Under the pieces are notes generated by a model that did not search any database, was not told the origin of the DNA, and saw only the letters and a list, made by a program, of their open reading frames with translations. A DNA stretch of 64,000 nt from Paenibacillus andongensis (GTDB taxonomy: Bacteria > Bacillota > Bacilli > Paenibacillales > NBRC-103111): the NCBI RefSeq assembly GCF_025369935.1, contig NZ_CP104467.1:2177001-2241000 (forward strand), given 5' to 3'. The position numbers and the translations under genes are program-made. This document shows, in pieces, positions 26,073-36,191 of the stretch; position 1 is the stretch's first letter, and the number at the start of each line of letters is the position of its first letter.

Positions 26073-27675
26073 GATGATACTGGCAGATGATGAACCGGTT
26101 ATTTTGAGAGGCTTGAGAATGATCATTGACTGGGATGAACTGGGTATAGAAATTGTGGGTGCAGCCTGTGACGGGAATGAGTTGCTGGCATTACTGGAAT
26201 CCTGTGAGCCCGATTTAATTGTAAGCGATATCTGCATGCCAGGTTTATCCGGAATCGACGTGTTAAGACATATTGAAGCGTCAGAACGCACAACCAAGGT
26301 TGTCTTTATCAGCGCCTACAAAGAATTCTCATATGCTCAGGATGCATTGAAATACGGAGCGCTAGATTATCTTGTTAAGCCCGTTAATACGGCACAGCTG
26401 GAACAGGTCATCCAAAAAGCAGTCTCTTTGATCAGGGATTCGTCGGAAGAGGAACGGACACGTGAAAAACTGGAACATCTGGAGAGGAACATCCGTGACA
26501 AAACGATTGAGGAGCTGCTTGACAGATTGATGGACGGAGATGAGAAAGCAGGACAAACCTTGAGCGAAACTGTAAACTTAAGGGCTAGGAAGAATGCAAC
26601 CGTTTGTGTGGGGGAATGGAAAAAACTCCTGGAGGATGAAGGGCGTTGGCAGGAACAGGAGCGGAAATTGATTGATTTCGCCATTACGAATGTGATGAGG
26701 GAGATTATGCAGAACAACTCGGATTGCTTCTTTTTCCGTAAGGGGCATGCCTTTTGTTTCTTAATCCTAAATGATCATTCCGACATGCCGCTTCAAGCAG
26801 CCAAAGAAGTTCGCGACAAGGTTAAAAGCTACCTTAAGCTCAATATGACTATTGGGGTAGGAGGGGCGGTTAGTCATATCCAGCAAGCCGTTACTTCCTA
26901 CAAACAAGCGCTGGAAGCGTTGGAATGGGCTTATTTTCATGGACCCGGAAACGTGATTCCGTATCAGACGGCACCGATGGATTCGGTCGTGCAGCTCAGC
27001 GTATCGGAAATGCAGTTGAATTTTATTCATGAAATCGTTACAGCTTCGTCGGGCGACGTTCTTTATAATGCTTTGTCAGAATTATTGAAGGCTATCCAAC
27101 AAGAAGCATTCGGTAATAAGCATACCGCTGTTTCCACGGTGTATACCATGCTTATGATGATCCGCCAGGAATTGAGAAACATGGATATTGCCATAGAAGG
27201 CCTTAATGATCAATTTCAAGTCCTGTTGGAGCGCATTAACGGTTTTGGTAACTTCACGGAGGTGGAGGAATATACTCATAAGCTTATTGCGGAGATTCAT
27301 CTACTTGTAAAGGTCAAATTAGGCAACAAAGAACAGATGCAAATTACTCAGGTGAAGGAGTATATTGATGAGCATTATGCGGAGAATATTACTTTGGAGA
27401 AGATAGCTGCCCTTATCTATATGAATCCATCTTACTTCAGCACATTCTTCAAGAAACATACGGATGAAAACTTCAAGCATTATTTAACGGAGGTACGAAT
27501 GAAGCATGCACGGCGGTTACTTCTTCATTCTAACCTAATGGTGTACGAGGTTGCAGAAAAGGTTGGTTACAATAGCGCCCGTCTATTCAGTGAGATGTTC
27601 AGAAAGTGGTTCGGACAACTCCCGCAGGATTATAAACATTTGAAAGGAACTCAAACGGATGAACTGCATACGTGA
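26059..27675 (+). CDS. Response regulator, receiver plus long linker plus AraC domain (YesN-type)
   Basis: The 538-residue start at ATG 26059 (MSKIRMILADDE) is set by TTGGAGGTGG just upstream; the longer frame back to 25942 lies inside the kinase gene. The receiver domain (about 1-120) has D57 in DLIVSDICMPG and K in YLVKPV. A middle region of about 250 residues, some of it coiled-coil-like (RTREKLEHLERNIRDKTIEELLDRL), connects to a C-terminal AraC domain with VAEKVGYNSARLFSEMFRKWFG. It pairs with the overlapping kinase and probably controls the importer and the catabolic genes that follow. Confidence 0.93.
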   Translation: MSKIRMILADDEPVILRGLRMIIDWDELGIEIVGAACDGNELLALLESCEPDLIVSDICMPGLSGIDVLRHIEASERTTKVVFISAYKEFSYAQDALKYGALDYLVKPVNTAQLEQVIQKAVSLIRDSSEEERTREKLEHLERNIRDKTIEELLDRLMDGDEKAGQTLSETVNLRARKNATVCVGEWKKLLEDEGRWQEQERKLIDFAITNVMREIMQNNSDCFFFRKGHAFCFLILNDHSDMPLQAAKEVRDKVKSYLKLNMTIGVGGAVSHIQQAVTSYKQALEALEWAYFHGPGNVIPYQTAPMDSVVQLSVSEMQLNFIHEIVTASSGDVLYNALSELLKAIQQEAFGNKHTAVSTVYTMLMMIRQELRNMDIAIEGLNDQFQVLLERINGFGNFTEVEEYTHKLIAEIHLLVKVKLGNKEQMQITQVKEYIDEHYAENITLEKIAALIYMNPSYFSTFFKKHTDENFKHYLTEVRMKHARRLLLHSNLMVYEVAEKVGYNSARLFSEMFRKWFGQLPQDYKHLKGTQTDELHT

Positions 27676-28966
27676 GAAATTCATTTGCATAATCCTGTTC
27701 CTTACTTTGGGACTTACGGCATGTGGAAGTCAGGATGAGAAGGAGAGTGCATTCGTTGGTGATATGAATCCAGCACCGGTAACTATTTCTATTACTTATG
27801 CAATGGGGGATAACGCACATCAGAAAGGGATTCAAACCGTCATCAATGACTTCAAAAAGTCGCATCTGAATGTCCAAATCAAAGTTCTTGATAACAGAAA
27901 TCAAGCCAAAGGTTATGCCGACAGCTTGGCGATGCTGGATGCCATGGACGAGTTCCCGGATTTGATAGAGATGCGAGACACACAAATATTTGCCGATGCC
28001 GGATTGTTGGCTGAGCTTCCTGAGGACATCATGTACCTCTTTGACAAGATCCCTCAAGTAAACGGGAAGGTATATACAGCCCCGCTAAATACGGAGATGC
28101 CCCAAGGGATCATTTACAATAAGAAGCTTTTTCAACAGTTGGGCTTGGGTGAGCCTTCCACCTATCAGGAGTTCCTTGAGATTTGTGAAACAATCAAAAG
28201 TTTCGGTGTTTCCCCCTTGGTCGTTGGCGGTAAAGATTTGTGGCATATGGGATTTTGGATCAATCACTTTATGATGGATTATGTTTACGCCAAAGATACG
28301 GAATGGAATCGCAAACGTTCAGTCGGTCAGACCAATTGGACGGACACCAGTCCTCTTACAGCCATTCAAGAACTTCAAGGATTATGGAAAAATGGCTATG
28401 TAGAGCCAAGCTACATGAATATTTCCGATAATCAAACGATTGGCTATCTGGTTTCTGGAAAAGCAGCTATGCTAATGTCGGGCCCTTGGATGTTCAAGCA
28501 GTTGGAACAAGCCAACCCCGACTTTGAAATAGGTTTCTTTCCTGTTCCTGATCGAAATGGCGACTTTCATATAATTGGACTCCCACAGCCTTCGGGGTGG
28601 TCCATTTCAAGTAATGCTGCAATGGATCCGGAAAAGGTGAAATATATCAAACAGTTCCTGCGCTTCTTCTACAGTGAGGAAGAGTACCCCAAATACTTGG
28701 AAGCGGCAAGCGCCTTTCCATCCACTAAGGAATCGGTAACCTACAGGACTTCGGAGTTGATGAAGAAGGTAGGGGATTTGCTACGGAATCCCCGAATGAT
28801 CAAGCTTCGTTCCATGGACCAATATTGGGGAGCCGACCAGATTCCGCCAGGATTCCGGAATGAGTTCTACTCCATTGTGCAGAATAGTTTGTCCGGAAAA
28901 ATTTCGGTGGATGAGGCGATGATTCAAGCGAATCAGGCATGGGAGAAGAAGAAACGTCAAAATTAA
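27659..28966 (+). CDS. Solute-binding lipoprotein coupled to the kinase-regulator pair
   Basis: This 435-residue protein starts inside the response regulator gene, overlapping it by 17 bases, with AAAGGAA upstream. Its lipobox LTAC gives C22 and a family-1 binding fold follows (GIIYNKKLFQQLG, WMFKQLEQANPDFEIGFFPVPD). It has no permease neighbours of its own. The tight overlap with the kinase-regulator pair suggests it forms the periphery of a three-component sensor, like the unit at 11365-14450. Alternatively it may feed the 20571-22450 permeases. It is much smaller than the LplA-type protein upstream and not obviously its close paralogue. Confidence 0.9.
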   Translation: MNCIREKFICIILFLTLGLTACGSQDEKESAFVGDMNPAPVTISITYAMGDNAHQKGIQTVINDFKKSHLNVQIKVLDNRNQAKGYADSLAMLDAMDEFPDLIEMRDTQIFADAGLLAELPEDIMYLFDKIPQVNGKVYTAPLNTEMPQGIIYNKKLFQQLGLGEPSTYQEFLEICETIKSFGVSPLVVGGKDLWHMGFWINHFMMDYVYAKDTEWNRKRSVGQTNWTDTSPLTAIQELQGLWKNGYVEPSYMNISDNQTIGYLVSGKAAMLMSGPWMFKQLEQANPDFEIGFFPVPDRNGDFHIIGLPQPSGWSISSNAAMDPEKVKYIKQFLRFFYSEEEYPKYLEAASAFPSTKESVTYRTSELMKKVGDLLRNPRMIKLRSMDQYWGADQIPPGFRNEFYSIVQNSLSGKISVDEAMIQANQAWEKKKRQN

Positions 28967-28977
28967 TTTTTTAAAAA

Positions 28978-29030
28978 AAGGCAGTGGTTGTTCAGGGTCC
29001 GACTCTGAACTCACTGCCTTATTTGTATTT
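28978..29030 (+). terminator. Terminator after the three-component sensor operon
   Basis: AAGGCAGTG (28978-28986) pairs with CACTGCCTT (29012-29020), and an inner TTCAG/CTGAA stem extends it; ATTTGTATTT follows. The gap from here to 29199 shows no convincing promoter. Confidence 0.85.
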
Positions 29031-29199
29031 ATCTTCTTGCGACATTCCAAAGAAACATACATAACCAACTATAAAAGAAGCATTTTCTGCGATTGCGAAG
29101 AGGCATACAATGGAGTAAAGTCAATCCCCCACGTTAAACAGGATGCGGGATTGTTTGGCAATATCAATGACATAAAGAACCAACTAACCGGAGGCGTAT

Positions 29200-30651
29200 A
29201 TGAACCGATTGATTGTTTATGATGCACCGAAAGGGGCATTGGGGCGCGATGACTTTAAAATTCGTGTCCGTATTCCTGGAGAATCTTGGTGTGATTTATT
29301 TGTTTATGAAGTGAAGGTTGACATGCATGAGGTACGTCAGGCTTCCATGGTTTATTTCGATATGTACGGAACTGTTGAAGTACAGGTTGAATGTGTGACA
29401 CATCATGTGGAACAGGTGGTGATCCGCCCATTATCAGCCGAAATTCCTTTTAGATGTGAAGGGAACTGTATTACTTTTACTTTAGACCGCCCACGCAAGC
29501 TATCCATTGAGGTAAATGGAGATCGTTTCAGCAATCTGCATGTATTTGCCAACCCGTTGGAGGAAGATGCGCCACACCCCGATGATCCCGATGTTCTTAT
29601 GTTGAACCCGGCCATTCACAGGATGGAGGATATTTACCGGCTAGCCAAAACGCCAACGGTGAAAAGCGGCCAACTGCCTAAAGTGATTTACTTTGCTCCC
29701 GGCATGCATTATTTAGAGGAAACGATCATGAGAATTCCATCCAATACAACTGTCTATATTGCCGGTGGGGCAATTCTTGTAGGATCACTAGTATGTGACC
29801 GTGCTGAAAATATCATAATCCGCGGTAGAGGGATTATGTATTTGTCAGATTTTCATCGGTTTTCCGCATTTCGCGGCGTCAGGATCATATTCTCGCAAAA
29901 CATTACTGTAGAGGGGATCATCCTGTTGGATCCCCCTCATTACAGCATTTATATCGGCAAGTCGGAAAAGGTTCGGATTCATAACTTTAAATCTTTCAGC
30001 ACTCGCGGCTGGTCCGACGGCATCGATATGATGGCCAGCTCCGAGATCGAGATTCATGACGTGTTTCTTCGTACGTCCGATGATTGCATTGCGGTATATG
30101 GGTCTAGATGGGATTACCGAGGGGATACACGCCGGATACGCGTGAGCAATTCTATTTTCTGGGCGGATGTAGCCCATCCTCTGATGATTGGAACCCATGG
30201 AGATCATCAGAGGAACGGAGATGTGATTGAAGACATTCATTTTGAGAACATCGATATTCTAGAGCATCATGAGCCGCAGACGAATTATTGGGGAGCCATG
30301 GCGATTAATGCGGGAGACAAGAATACGATACGGAACGTGACCTATGACAACATCCGGGTAGAGGAATTTGAATTAGGGCAGTTGGTTGATATTCGTGTGG
30401 TATGGAATAAAGCCTATAACCCGGTACCCGGTTCTACCATCGAAAATATCACATTCCGGAAAATTAGCTACAATGGGCCGAATCTTAACCCGAATCGGAT
30501 TTATGGTTATGATAACGATCGAATAGTAGATGGAGTTAGCTTTGTTGATCTTCGAATCAACGGGGAGCTGATCCTTGGCATAGATCAGGGAAATTTTGAC
30601 ATAAACGGTTATGCCAAGCGTATTTCGTTCTCCGGATCAGGTAAGGGGTGA
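29200..30651 (+). CDS. GH28-like parallel beta-helix glycoside hydrolase, cytoplasmic
   Basis: The 483-residue protein has an N-terminal beta-sandwich-like part of about 130 residues and then a right-handed beta-helix with repeated short strands (NIIIRGRGIMYLSDF, GVRIIFSQNITVEG). The GH28 active-site arrangement is visible as SDGIDMM followed about 20 residues later by SDDCIAVY, supplying the paired catalytic Asp residues. No signal peptide is found, so it acts inside the cell on imported oligosaccharides, unlike classical secreted polygalacturonases. The downstream HG/RIK region of polygalacturonases is not evident, so substrate could be galacturonide, rhamnogalacturonide or another glycan. 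ATG follows GGAGG. Confidence 0.82.
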   Translation: MNRLIVYDAPKGALGRDDFKIRVRIPGESWCDLFVYEVKVDMHEVRQASMVYFDMYGTVEVQVECVTHHVEQVVIRPLSAEIPFRCEGNCITFTLDRPRKLSIEVNGDRFSNLHVFANPLEEDAPHPDDPDVLMLNPAIHRMEDIYRLAKTPTVKSGQLPKVIYFAPGMHYLEETIMRIPSNTTVYIAGGAILVGSLVCDRAENIIIRGRGIMYLSDFHRFSAFRGVRIIFSQNITVEGIILLDPPHYSIYIGKSEKVRIHNFKSFSTRGWSDGIDMMASSEIEIHDVFLRTSDDCIAVYGSRWDYRGDTRRIRVSNSIFWADVAHPLMIGTHGDHQRNGDVIEDIHFENIDILEHHEPQTNYWGAMAINAGDKNTIRNVTYDNIRVEEFELGQLVDIRVVWNKAYNPVPGSTIENITFRKISYNGPNLNPNRIYGYDNDRIVDGVSFVDLRINGELILGIDQGNFDINGYAKRISFSGSGKG

Positions 30652-30661
30652 TGATCAAGTG

Positions 30662-33600
30662 ATGGTGGATATGGACAAAAAGTTAACCGTGATCAATCTG
30701 TTGGAATGGGAAGCGAGGTATTCGGTTTCTACGGAACAGGTTCACAATGAACACACGGGATTCATGTTATCCCCCGGTCAGGAGATCACTCTACAATATC
30801 CTGGTGTACATTTGGATAATCATTGGACTCAGCATGGGTTTGTCAGTGGGAATGATTACAGTGTGGATTTGCAGGATTGGTATGGACTTGAGCTGGAGGC
30901 GGAGCTTCCATGGATGCGAGTGCTGGAACTGAAAGTGGAGATTGGATTATTGCGCAATAAGAGTCCTTTGCCTGAAGAAGTGGAATACGTAAGCTCCCGT
31001 TGTATGGTTATGAACGGAGGAACAGACGGGAAGCGGATCGTTCTACCTTTGCATCAATTTGACGACAAAAAGGCATTGTCAGGTAGATGGAAGTTTGTAC
31101 GTTCCGTCCGTTTGTCCATGGTTTGGAAGAACGATGATGTCCAAGAGCCGGTTCGCATCAAACATATTCAGCTGAAACGAAGAGCAGCCCTATTTGTCCA
31201 AACACCCGTACTCTCGAAGTCAGCCCCGGCCGAAAGTACAGCTCGGTATGATGTCATTCTTCATAATTGCACAGGCGAGCATCAGCCGGTCACGTGGATC
31301 TGTGAGAGGTACGGATGGGAAACGATGTCTGTCCGGGTGGAGCCGGCTGAATACATATTGAAACCATGGGAGTCACTGGAGGTATCAGTTCTGGTTGAGG
31401 TTCCCGACCGCGTAGCACCAGGTGGGCATGAGGTACAGAAGCTTACAGTAGTACTGGGCGGCCGGGGTGAAATGTCGGAGAAGCTGGAATTGACCACATT
31501 GCGTGAGCTCCCCCACCCTTATATTAAGCTAACGGCAGCCGAATGGGCGACGGTCCACAGAAATGTGCAGGAGCATGAATGGGCCTGCGAGCTGCTCGGC
31601 ATGTACATACGGCGTGCAGATCTTTGGACCGTTCCCGATATACATGAAGGCTCTTATTTGTTCGAAACTCATCATTCTCACGAAGCAGAGAATGCGGTTA
31701 TTGCCTGGAAGCTTACAGGCAGGCTGGAGCTAGCGGAGAAAGCGGTAGCATTCCTTCGCAAGACTGTTGATCCTGAGAAAGGTTATCCAGTAACAAGGAA
31801 AGCTTGCCACCAGGAGCTGGTCCATGAGGGGGAATTTTTCAAACATACAGCTGTGGTCTATGACTTGCTTGCAGATTCTGGATTCCTTACGAAAGAGGAC
31901 CATGTGAATGTAGAGCGATCCTTCCGGCTCTTTATGGAGCTGATCGATTGGGCATTATGCGTCGGAGGCATATCCAACTGGACCTTGGCGGAGATGATCG
32001 GAGCCTTGTATTGCAGCCAAGCCCTACAAGATTATGAGCGGATGAACAGGTACCTATTTGGAACGGGAGGGTATACAGACCACCTTTCTAAGGGGACCTT
32101 GGACGACGGTTGGTGGTATGAATGCTCCGTTGGCTATAATCTGATGGCAGCCGGCTTGTTTTCCGAAATAACTCAGAGCAGCAAACCATGGGGTATCAAT
32201 CTCGCAGACATGTGGGTTCCCGCACAGTACCATGATCAGGTTACACCGGGAGACAAACCGGAAATCGATGGGCTTTGTTTAGACATCTGGGGGCCGAGCC
32301 GAACCAATTACCGTTCAATTACCCAATTGTGGGACAGTCTGCTTCCTTATGCAGATTACCGGGGAGTGCTGTTCGGCATCAATGACTCGGCGGAGTCCAA
32401 GCTTCCTGGCATTTCCCCAAGGGGTTATATGGACGCACGCTTTGATCTTGCTTACTATCTCTACAGAAAACCTGAATATGCCAATATTCTCTTAACCTGC
32501 GACCTTGCGGACCGAGATCTTTTGTACGCTGTACCGGATCTCGAACCGAGTAAATCCAAGCCTTATTTATCTTCTGCATATTCGGACAACTCTGGTGTGG
32601 CCGTACTCCGCTCCCAAACGGAAGGCAGATCACCGGACTTACAGATCCAAGCTGTCGTGAAATATGGCTCTCATGGCGGTGCTCATGGCCATTATGACAG
32701 AGTGAGTCTATTGTCCGTCATGCGGTACGGGCGAAGCTTCTACAATCCGGAGAACATCTGGTACAACTATCATACGTTTATGTACAAGTTTTACGTACAA
32801 ACCTCCCTTACCCATAATATGGTTGTGGTTGACCGGAAGCAGCAGGATCCCACCGAAGGCAGACGGATGCTCTTCCATAGCGGTCGCCTCTTCCAGGCCT
32901 GTGCAGTGGAGAACAAAGCTAAGTGGTCCTATCCTCCCTATGGCGGGTGGAGGGTGGACGGGGATAAAACCTTTGCGGAGCGTACCTGGAATGAGGCTCG
33001 TTACATGCCAATCCCCGAAAATGCACCGGAGTATTCGGAACGTACCGGGTTCACGGAGCCAGTGCTTCAGCGTCGCTTGACTGTCGTTACGGACGACTAT
33101 GTCGTTCTTTTCGATTACATGTCTGGTGATGAGGAGCATGATTACGATTGCTTATTCCATTGTAAGGGTCTTGTCGGTCTGGAAGCGGATGGAAAGAGGC
33201 TGATTAAACACACGGAGCAATTTGATTCCGATCCACTTGGAAGTGCCCAGCTTATTACCGACTGCGAGTGGTATGAGATCCAAGGGCCCGTCAAAGCTCA
33301 TTTCGAGATGGGATTCGGTCCAGGGTACGATAACCGGGCAAACCGGACTGACCACAACGAGGACGGTCCCCTTTCCATCGACCATTACACGGTTTGGCCT
33401 CTTCAAGTGGAGATGATCGTCGGTAACGATCCCGAATATTACAAGGTGGAGAAACAGCTTCATTATGAAATCAGGGGAGATGGAGAAGTATTGGCAGAAG
33501 GTAGGTTCGGAGCCTGGATACTTGGCAGGGAGGATCTTAAACTTTCGTTAGAAGGGATCAGTACCTTGGAACTTCAAGTCAGAACCGAGGAAGGAACTGG

Positions 33601-34171
33601 CGAACACGGAGTTAAGAAGAGCTCAGAGAAGACCGTGTTTTGGGGAGATCCATATCTCGAAACCGAATTGGGTGACCGGCTATACCTTGCAGATTTACCT
33701 CTCAAGATGGTGAATACTGATCCTGGCAATGGCGTAGGAGTGGATTATTTCGGTGGGCCGGTAAAGATTGCCTCCAAACGGTTTGATCGTGCAATCCCGG
33801 CAAACCCGATGGACACGGATCACGAAGGTGTCATAACCGTGGATTTAACCGGCGTCAAGGTGTCTCGCTTTGTTGCCTCCATCGGCGGTGATTACCCCCT
33901 AGGAGACGAAACCGATAGACGTAAAATGCTAAGTGCTCGTAGTGTCGGGAAAACGGCAAGGTTTGTTACCGTAATAGAACCTTATCAAGACAAGCCTATG
34001 ATCGTCAGAGCGGCGGCATGTTCTCCCGATGAAATCCGGATTGAATTAGCGGCTGGAAGAGTTCAGACGGTTCTTGTGACGGACATGGAAGGTGATGGTG
34101 CCTGTATAGCCGTGGAGGTAAGAGAGACCAATGAGAGCGGAGCTCTGTTGAGGAGGGAGCACACCGAATGA
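30662..34171 (+). CDS. Large heparinase II/III-like polysaccharide lyase
   Basis: A 1169-residue cytoplasmic protein starting at ATG 30662 (GTG 30659 also possible) after AAGGGGTGATGA, eleven bases past the GH28-like stop. Residues about 1-300 form beta-sandwich-like domains, about 310-630 an alpha/alpha toroid (NAVIAWKLTGRLELAEKAV, GGISNWTLAEMIGALY), and about 630-1000 the heparinase II/III beta domain with the metal/active-site pattern GSHGGAHGHYDRVSLLS near 671-687 and a catalytic Tyr candidate in the toroid. Heparinase II/III enzymes eliminate uronic-acid linkages, giving unsaturated products, which fits the GH88 gene 0.8 kb downstream. It is clearly longer than typical 600-800-residue members. 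No signal peptide is seen. The substrate is unknown. Confidence 0.8.
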   Translation: MVDMDKKLTVINLLEWEARYSVSTEQVHNEHTGFMLSPGQEITLQYPGVHLDNHWTQHGFVSGNDYSVDLQDWYGLELEAELPWMRVLELKVEIGLLRNKSPLPEEVEYVSSRCMVMNGGTDGKRIVLPLHQFDDKKALSGRWKFVRSVRLSMVWKNDDVQEPVRIKHIQLKRRAALFVQTPVLSKSAPAESTARYDVILHNCTGEHQPVTWICERYGWETMSVRVEPAEYILKPWESLEVSVLVEVPDRVAPGGHEVQKLTVVLGGRGEMSEKLELTTLRELPHPYIKLTAAEWATVHRNVQEHEWACELLGMYIRRADLWTVPDIHEGSYLFETHHSHEAENAVIAWKLTGRLELAEKAVAFLRKTVDPEKGYPVTRKACHQELVHEGEFFKHTAVVYDLLADSGFLTKEDHVNVERSFRLFMELIDWALCVGGISNWTLAEMIGALYCSQALQDYERMNRYLFGTGGYTDHLSKGTLDDGWWYECSVGYNLMAAGLFSEITQSSKPWGINLADMWVPAQYHDQVTPGDKPEIDGLCLDIWGPSRTNYRSITQLWDSLLPYADYRGVLFGINDSAESKLPGISPRGYMDARFDLAYYLYRKPEYANILLTCDLADRDLLYAVPDLEPSKSKPYLSSAYSDNSGVAVLRSQTEGRSPDLQIQAVVKYGSHGGAHGHYDRVSLLSVMRYGRSFYNPENIWYNYHTFMYKFYVQTSLTHNMVVVDRKQQDPTEGRRMLFHSGRLFQACAVENKAKWSYPPYGGWRVDGDKTFAERTWNEARYMPIPENAPEYSERTGFTEPVLQRRLTVVTDDYVVLFDYMSGDEEHDYDCLFHCKGLVGLEADGKRLIKHTEQFDSDPLGSAQLITDCEWYEIQGPVKAHFEMGFGPGYDNRANRTDHNEDGPLSIDHYTVWPLQVEMIVGNDPEYYKVEKQLHYEIRGDGEVLAEGRFGAWILGREDLKLSLEGISTLELQVRTEEGTGEHGVKKSSEKTVFWGDPYLETELGDRLYLADLPLKMVNTDPGNGVGVDYFGGPVKIASKRFDRAIPANPMDTDHEGVITVDLTGVKVSRFVASIGGDYPLGDETDRRKMLSARSVGKTARFVTVIEPYQDKPMIVRAAACSPDEIRIELAAGRVQTVLVTDMEGDGACIAVEVRETNESGALLRREHTE

Positions 34172-34968
34172 TACACGGTAAGTTTACAAGCGGGAAGTTG
34201 TTAGAGGAAGGCAGTATGCGCCTTTATTATGAATATCTAGGTAGTCCGGGAGAAGGTGAAGTCCTGGTATTTATCCACGGCCATTCCGTAGACTGCAGAA
34301 TGTGGGAGCCTCAAATCAAGCATTTTAACAAGAGTTTTCCGGTCCTTTGCTACGATATGAGGGGCTATGGCAGATCTTCATTGCCTATGGAAGGACACGA
34401 CTATATGCATGCGGAGGATTTGCATTTTCTGCTTCAGCGGTTAGATATAGGGGCAGTCCATTTGGTTGGACTTTCACTCGGCTCCTTTGTAGCATTGGAC
34501 TATTTGGCTTTATATCCGGAGAATGTCCACTCGGTGACGGTTGCTAGCGGGGCCATACCAGACTCGAAATCGTCTGATCCTGTTCCATTGGTAACCGATG
34601 TGGCTAGCTACAAACGAGAATGGTATGAACGTCTGCTTCAAGGCTGTGGTCCGGACCATAATGGCTACAGAAGTCGATTATGGGAAATGATCTGCGACTG
34701 GACGGCGATTCAGCATACACAACGGGAGTCGGAAAGTCTGCTAGGGGATGGGCTGCTTCCTCGTCTTTCCAACATCCGCACCACTCCTGCTTTTGTGGTT
34801 AACGGAGCACATGATTTTGAAGGGGCTCATCGCTCCGCACAGAAACTGCTTGATTGCATGCCGCATGCCGATTGTGTGAACCTGAAGGACGCAGGCCATT
34901 TCTCCAATATGGAGACGCCAGAGGAATTTAACCAGGAGTTGCAAGCTTTTTTGGAGCAGCTGAAGTAA
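34168..34968 (+). CDS. Alpha/beta hydrolase, probable esterase
   Basis: The start ATGA overlaps the stop of the lyase gene by four bases, so the two are translationally coupled. The 266-residue protein has the full hydrolase set: HGHSVDCRMW oxyanion region (37-46), nucleophile S103 in GLSLGS, D216 in NGAHDF and H244 in DAGHF. The cap region is short. Coupling to a lyase suggests removal of an ester group (acetyl or methyl) from the same oligosaccharide, but sequence cannot specify it. Lactonase or C-C hydrolase activities share this fold. Confidence 0.85.
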   Translation: MIHGKFTSGKLLEEGSMRLYYEYLGSPGEGEVLVFIHGHSVDCRMWEPQIKHFNKSFPVLCYDMRGYGRSSLPMEGHDYMHAEDLHFLLQRLDIGAVHLVGLSLGSFVALDYLALYPENVHSVTVASGAIPDSKSSDPVPLVTDVASYKREWYERLLQGCGPDHNGYRSRLWEMICDWTAIQHTQRESESLLGDGLLPRLSNIRTTPAFVVNGAHDFEGAHRSAQKLLDCMPHADCVNLKDAGHFSNMETPEEFNQELQAFLEQLK

Positions 34969-35004
34969 TCAGTAAATCTTAATAAGGAAAGTGGGCACAA
35001 AATT

Positions 35005-36159
35005 ATGTTAAAAGGGCAGGATCAAGAATGGCTGAATGAAGTCATCGACAGGATTTCAACGAAAATGGATTGGGTCAGCGAGAAATCCAAACATAAAATA
35101 CCGTACACGACAATTAACGGTACACATGACAACCGCATTGTGGATAATCCTACAGGCACTGTTACCGATGAGATTAACTGGTGGACCAACGGCTTCTGGG
35201 GCGGCATGATGTGGCTCATGTATCATGAAACTCGCAACGAGAAATATAAAGAAATTGCGCAAATCTCTGAAAAAGAATTAGATCGCTGCTTTGATGAATT
35301 TTACGGCTTGCATCATGATGTCGGATTTATGTGGCTGCCGACCAGTGTAGCGAATTATAAAGTGACGCAAAATCCAGAATCTCGTAAAAGAGCGCTGCAT
35401 GCAGCTAATCTGCTAGCAGGGCGCTTTAATTTGGCAGGCGGCTTTATTCGCGCTTGGAACGATTTGGAGGGCTCCGATACAAGAGGCTGGGCGATTATCG
35501 ACTGCATGTTCAATATTCCGCTGCTGTATTGGGCTTCGGAAGAAACCGGCGATCCGCGGTTCAAGCAAATCGCGATGAAGCATGCCGATACGGCGATGAC
35601 GGCGTTTGTCCGCCCGGATGGGTCTGTCAACCACATTGTGGAATTTGATCCTTTTGAAGGCGGCGTGGTCCGAACGTATGGCGGACAAGGCTATGAGGAA
35701 GGATCCTCCTGGACGAGAGGACAGACATGGGCGCTGTACGGGTACATGATGAGCTATATTCATACGCAAAAGGATGATTATTTGCAAACCGCGAAACGGA
35801 TTGCCAACTATTTTATCGCGAACATTCCTGCGGATAGTGTGATTCTGGTTGATTTTAGACAGCCAAAAGAACCGAAACGCGAGGATGATACGGCTGCTAC
35901 GATTGCAGCATGCGGTTTGATTGAAATCGCGAAAGTCGCCCTCGAGCATGAAAAGGATTTGTATCTGGGCGCTGCGCTGAAGCTGCTCAAAACGCTGGAT
36001 AGCTCTCGCAACGATTGGTCGACGGATAATGATTGCATCATTCAATACGGTTCAGCTGCCTATCATTCGGTCAACCATCATCACGCAATTATTTATGGCG
36101 ATTACTATTTCTTGGAAGCGATTTTCAAGCTTAAAGGGAACGATTTGTATCTCTGGTAA
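35005..36159 (+). CDS. GH88 unsaturated glucuronyl hydrolase
   Basis: The 384 residues form an (alpha/alpha)6 barrel typical of GH88. The two family Asp residues are present as D105 in HHDVGFMWLP and D166 in GWAIIDCMFN, matching D88 and D149 of the Bacillus sp. GL1 enzyme. GH88 hydrates the double bond of unsaturated hexuronic acid produced by lyases, releasing the uronate. This directly supports a lyase step upstream, catalysed by the heparinase-like or the PL38-like protein. The ATG follows AAGGAAAGTGG with a longer than usual spacing. It lies 36 bp after the hydrolase gene and 32 bp before the GH43 gene, in one operon. Confidence 0.92.
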   Translation: MLKGQDQEWLNEVIDRISTKMDWVSEKSKHKIPYTTINGTHDNRIVDNPTGTVTDEINWWTNGFWGGMMWLMYHETRNEKYKEIAQISEKELDRCFDEFYGLHHDVGFMWLPTSVANYKVTQNPESRKRALHAANLLAGRFNLAGGFIRAWNDLEGSDTRGWAIIDCMFNIPLLYWASEETGDPRFKQIAMKHADTAMTAFVRPDGSVNHIVEFDPFEGGVVRTYGGQGYEEGSSWTRGQTWALYGYMMSYIHTQKDDYLQTAKRIANYFIANIPADSVILVDFRQPKEPKREDDTAATIAACGLIEIAKVALEHEKDLYLGAALKLLKTLDSSRNDWSTDNDCIIQYGSAAYHSVNHHHAIIYGDYYFLEAIFKLKGNDLYLW

Positions 36160-36191
36160 GTTCAAACTAATACGACAAGGAGTACCACATT

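Noticed and set aside
29037-29222. Small 61-codon frame before the GH28-like gene
   Set aside because: No ribosome site and no recognisable sequence; overlaps the real start of the next gene.
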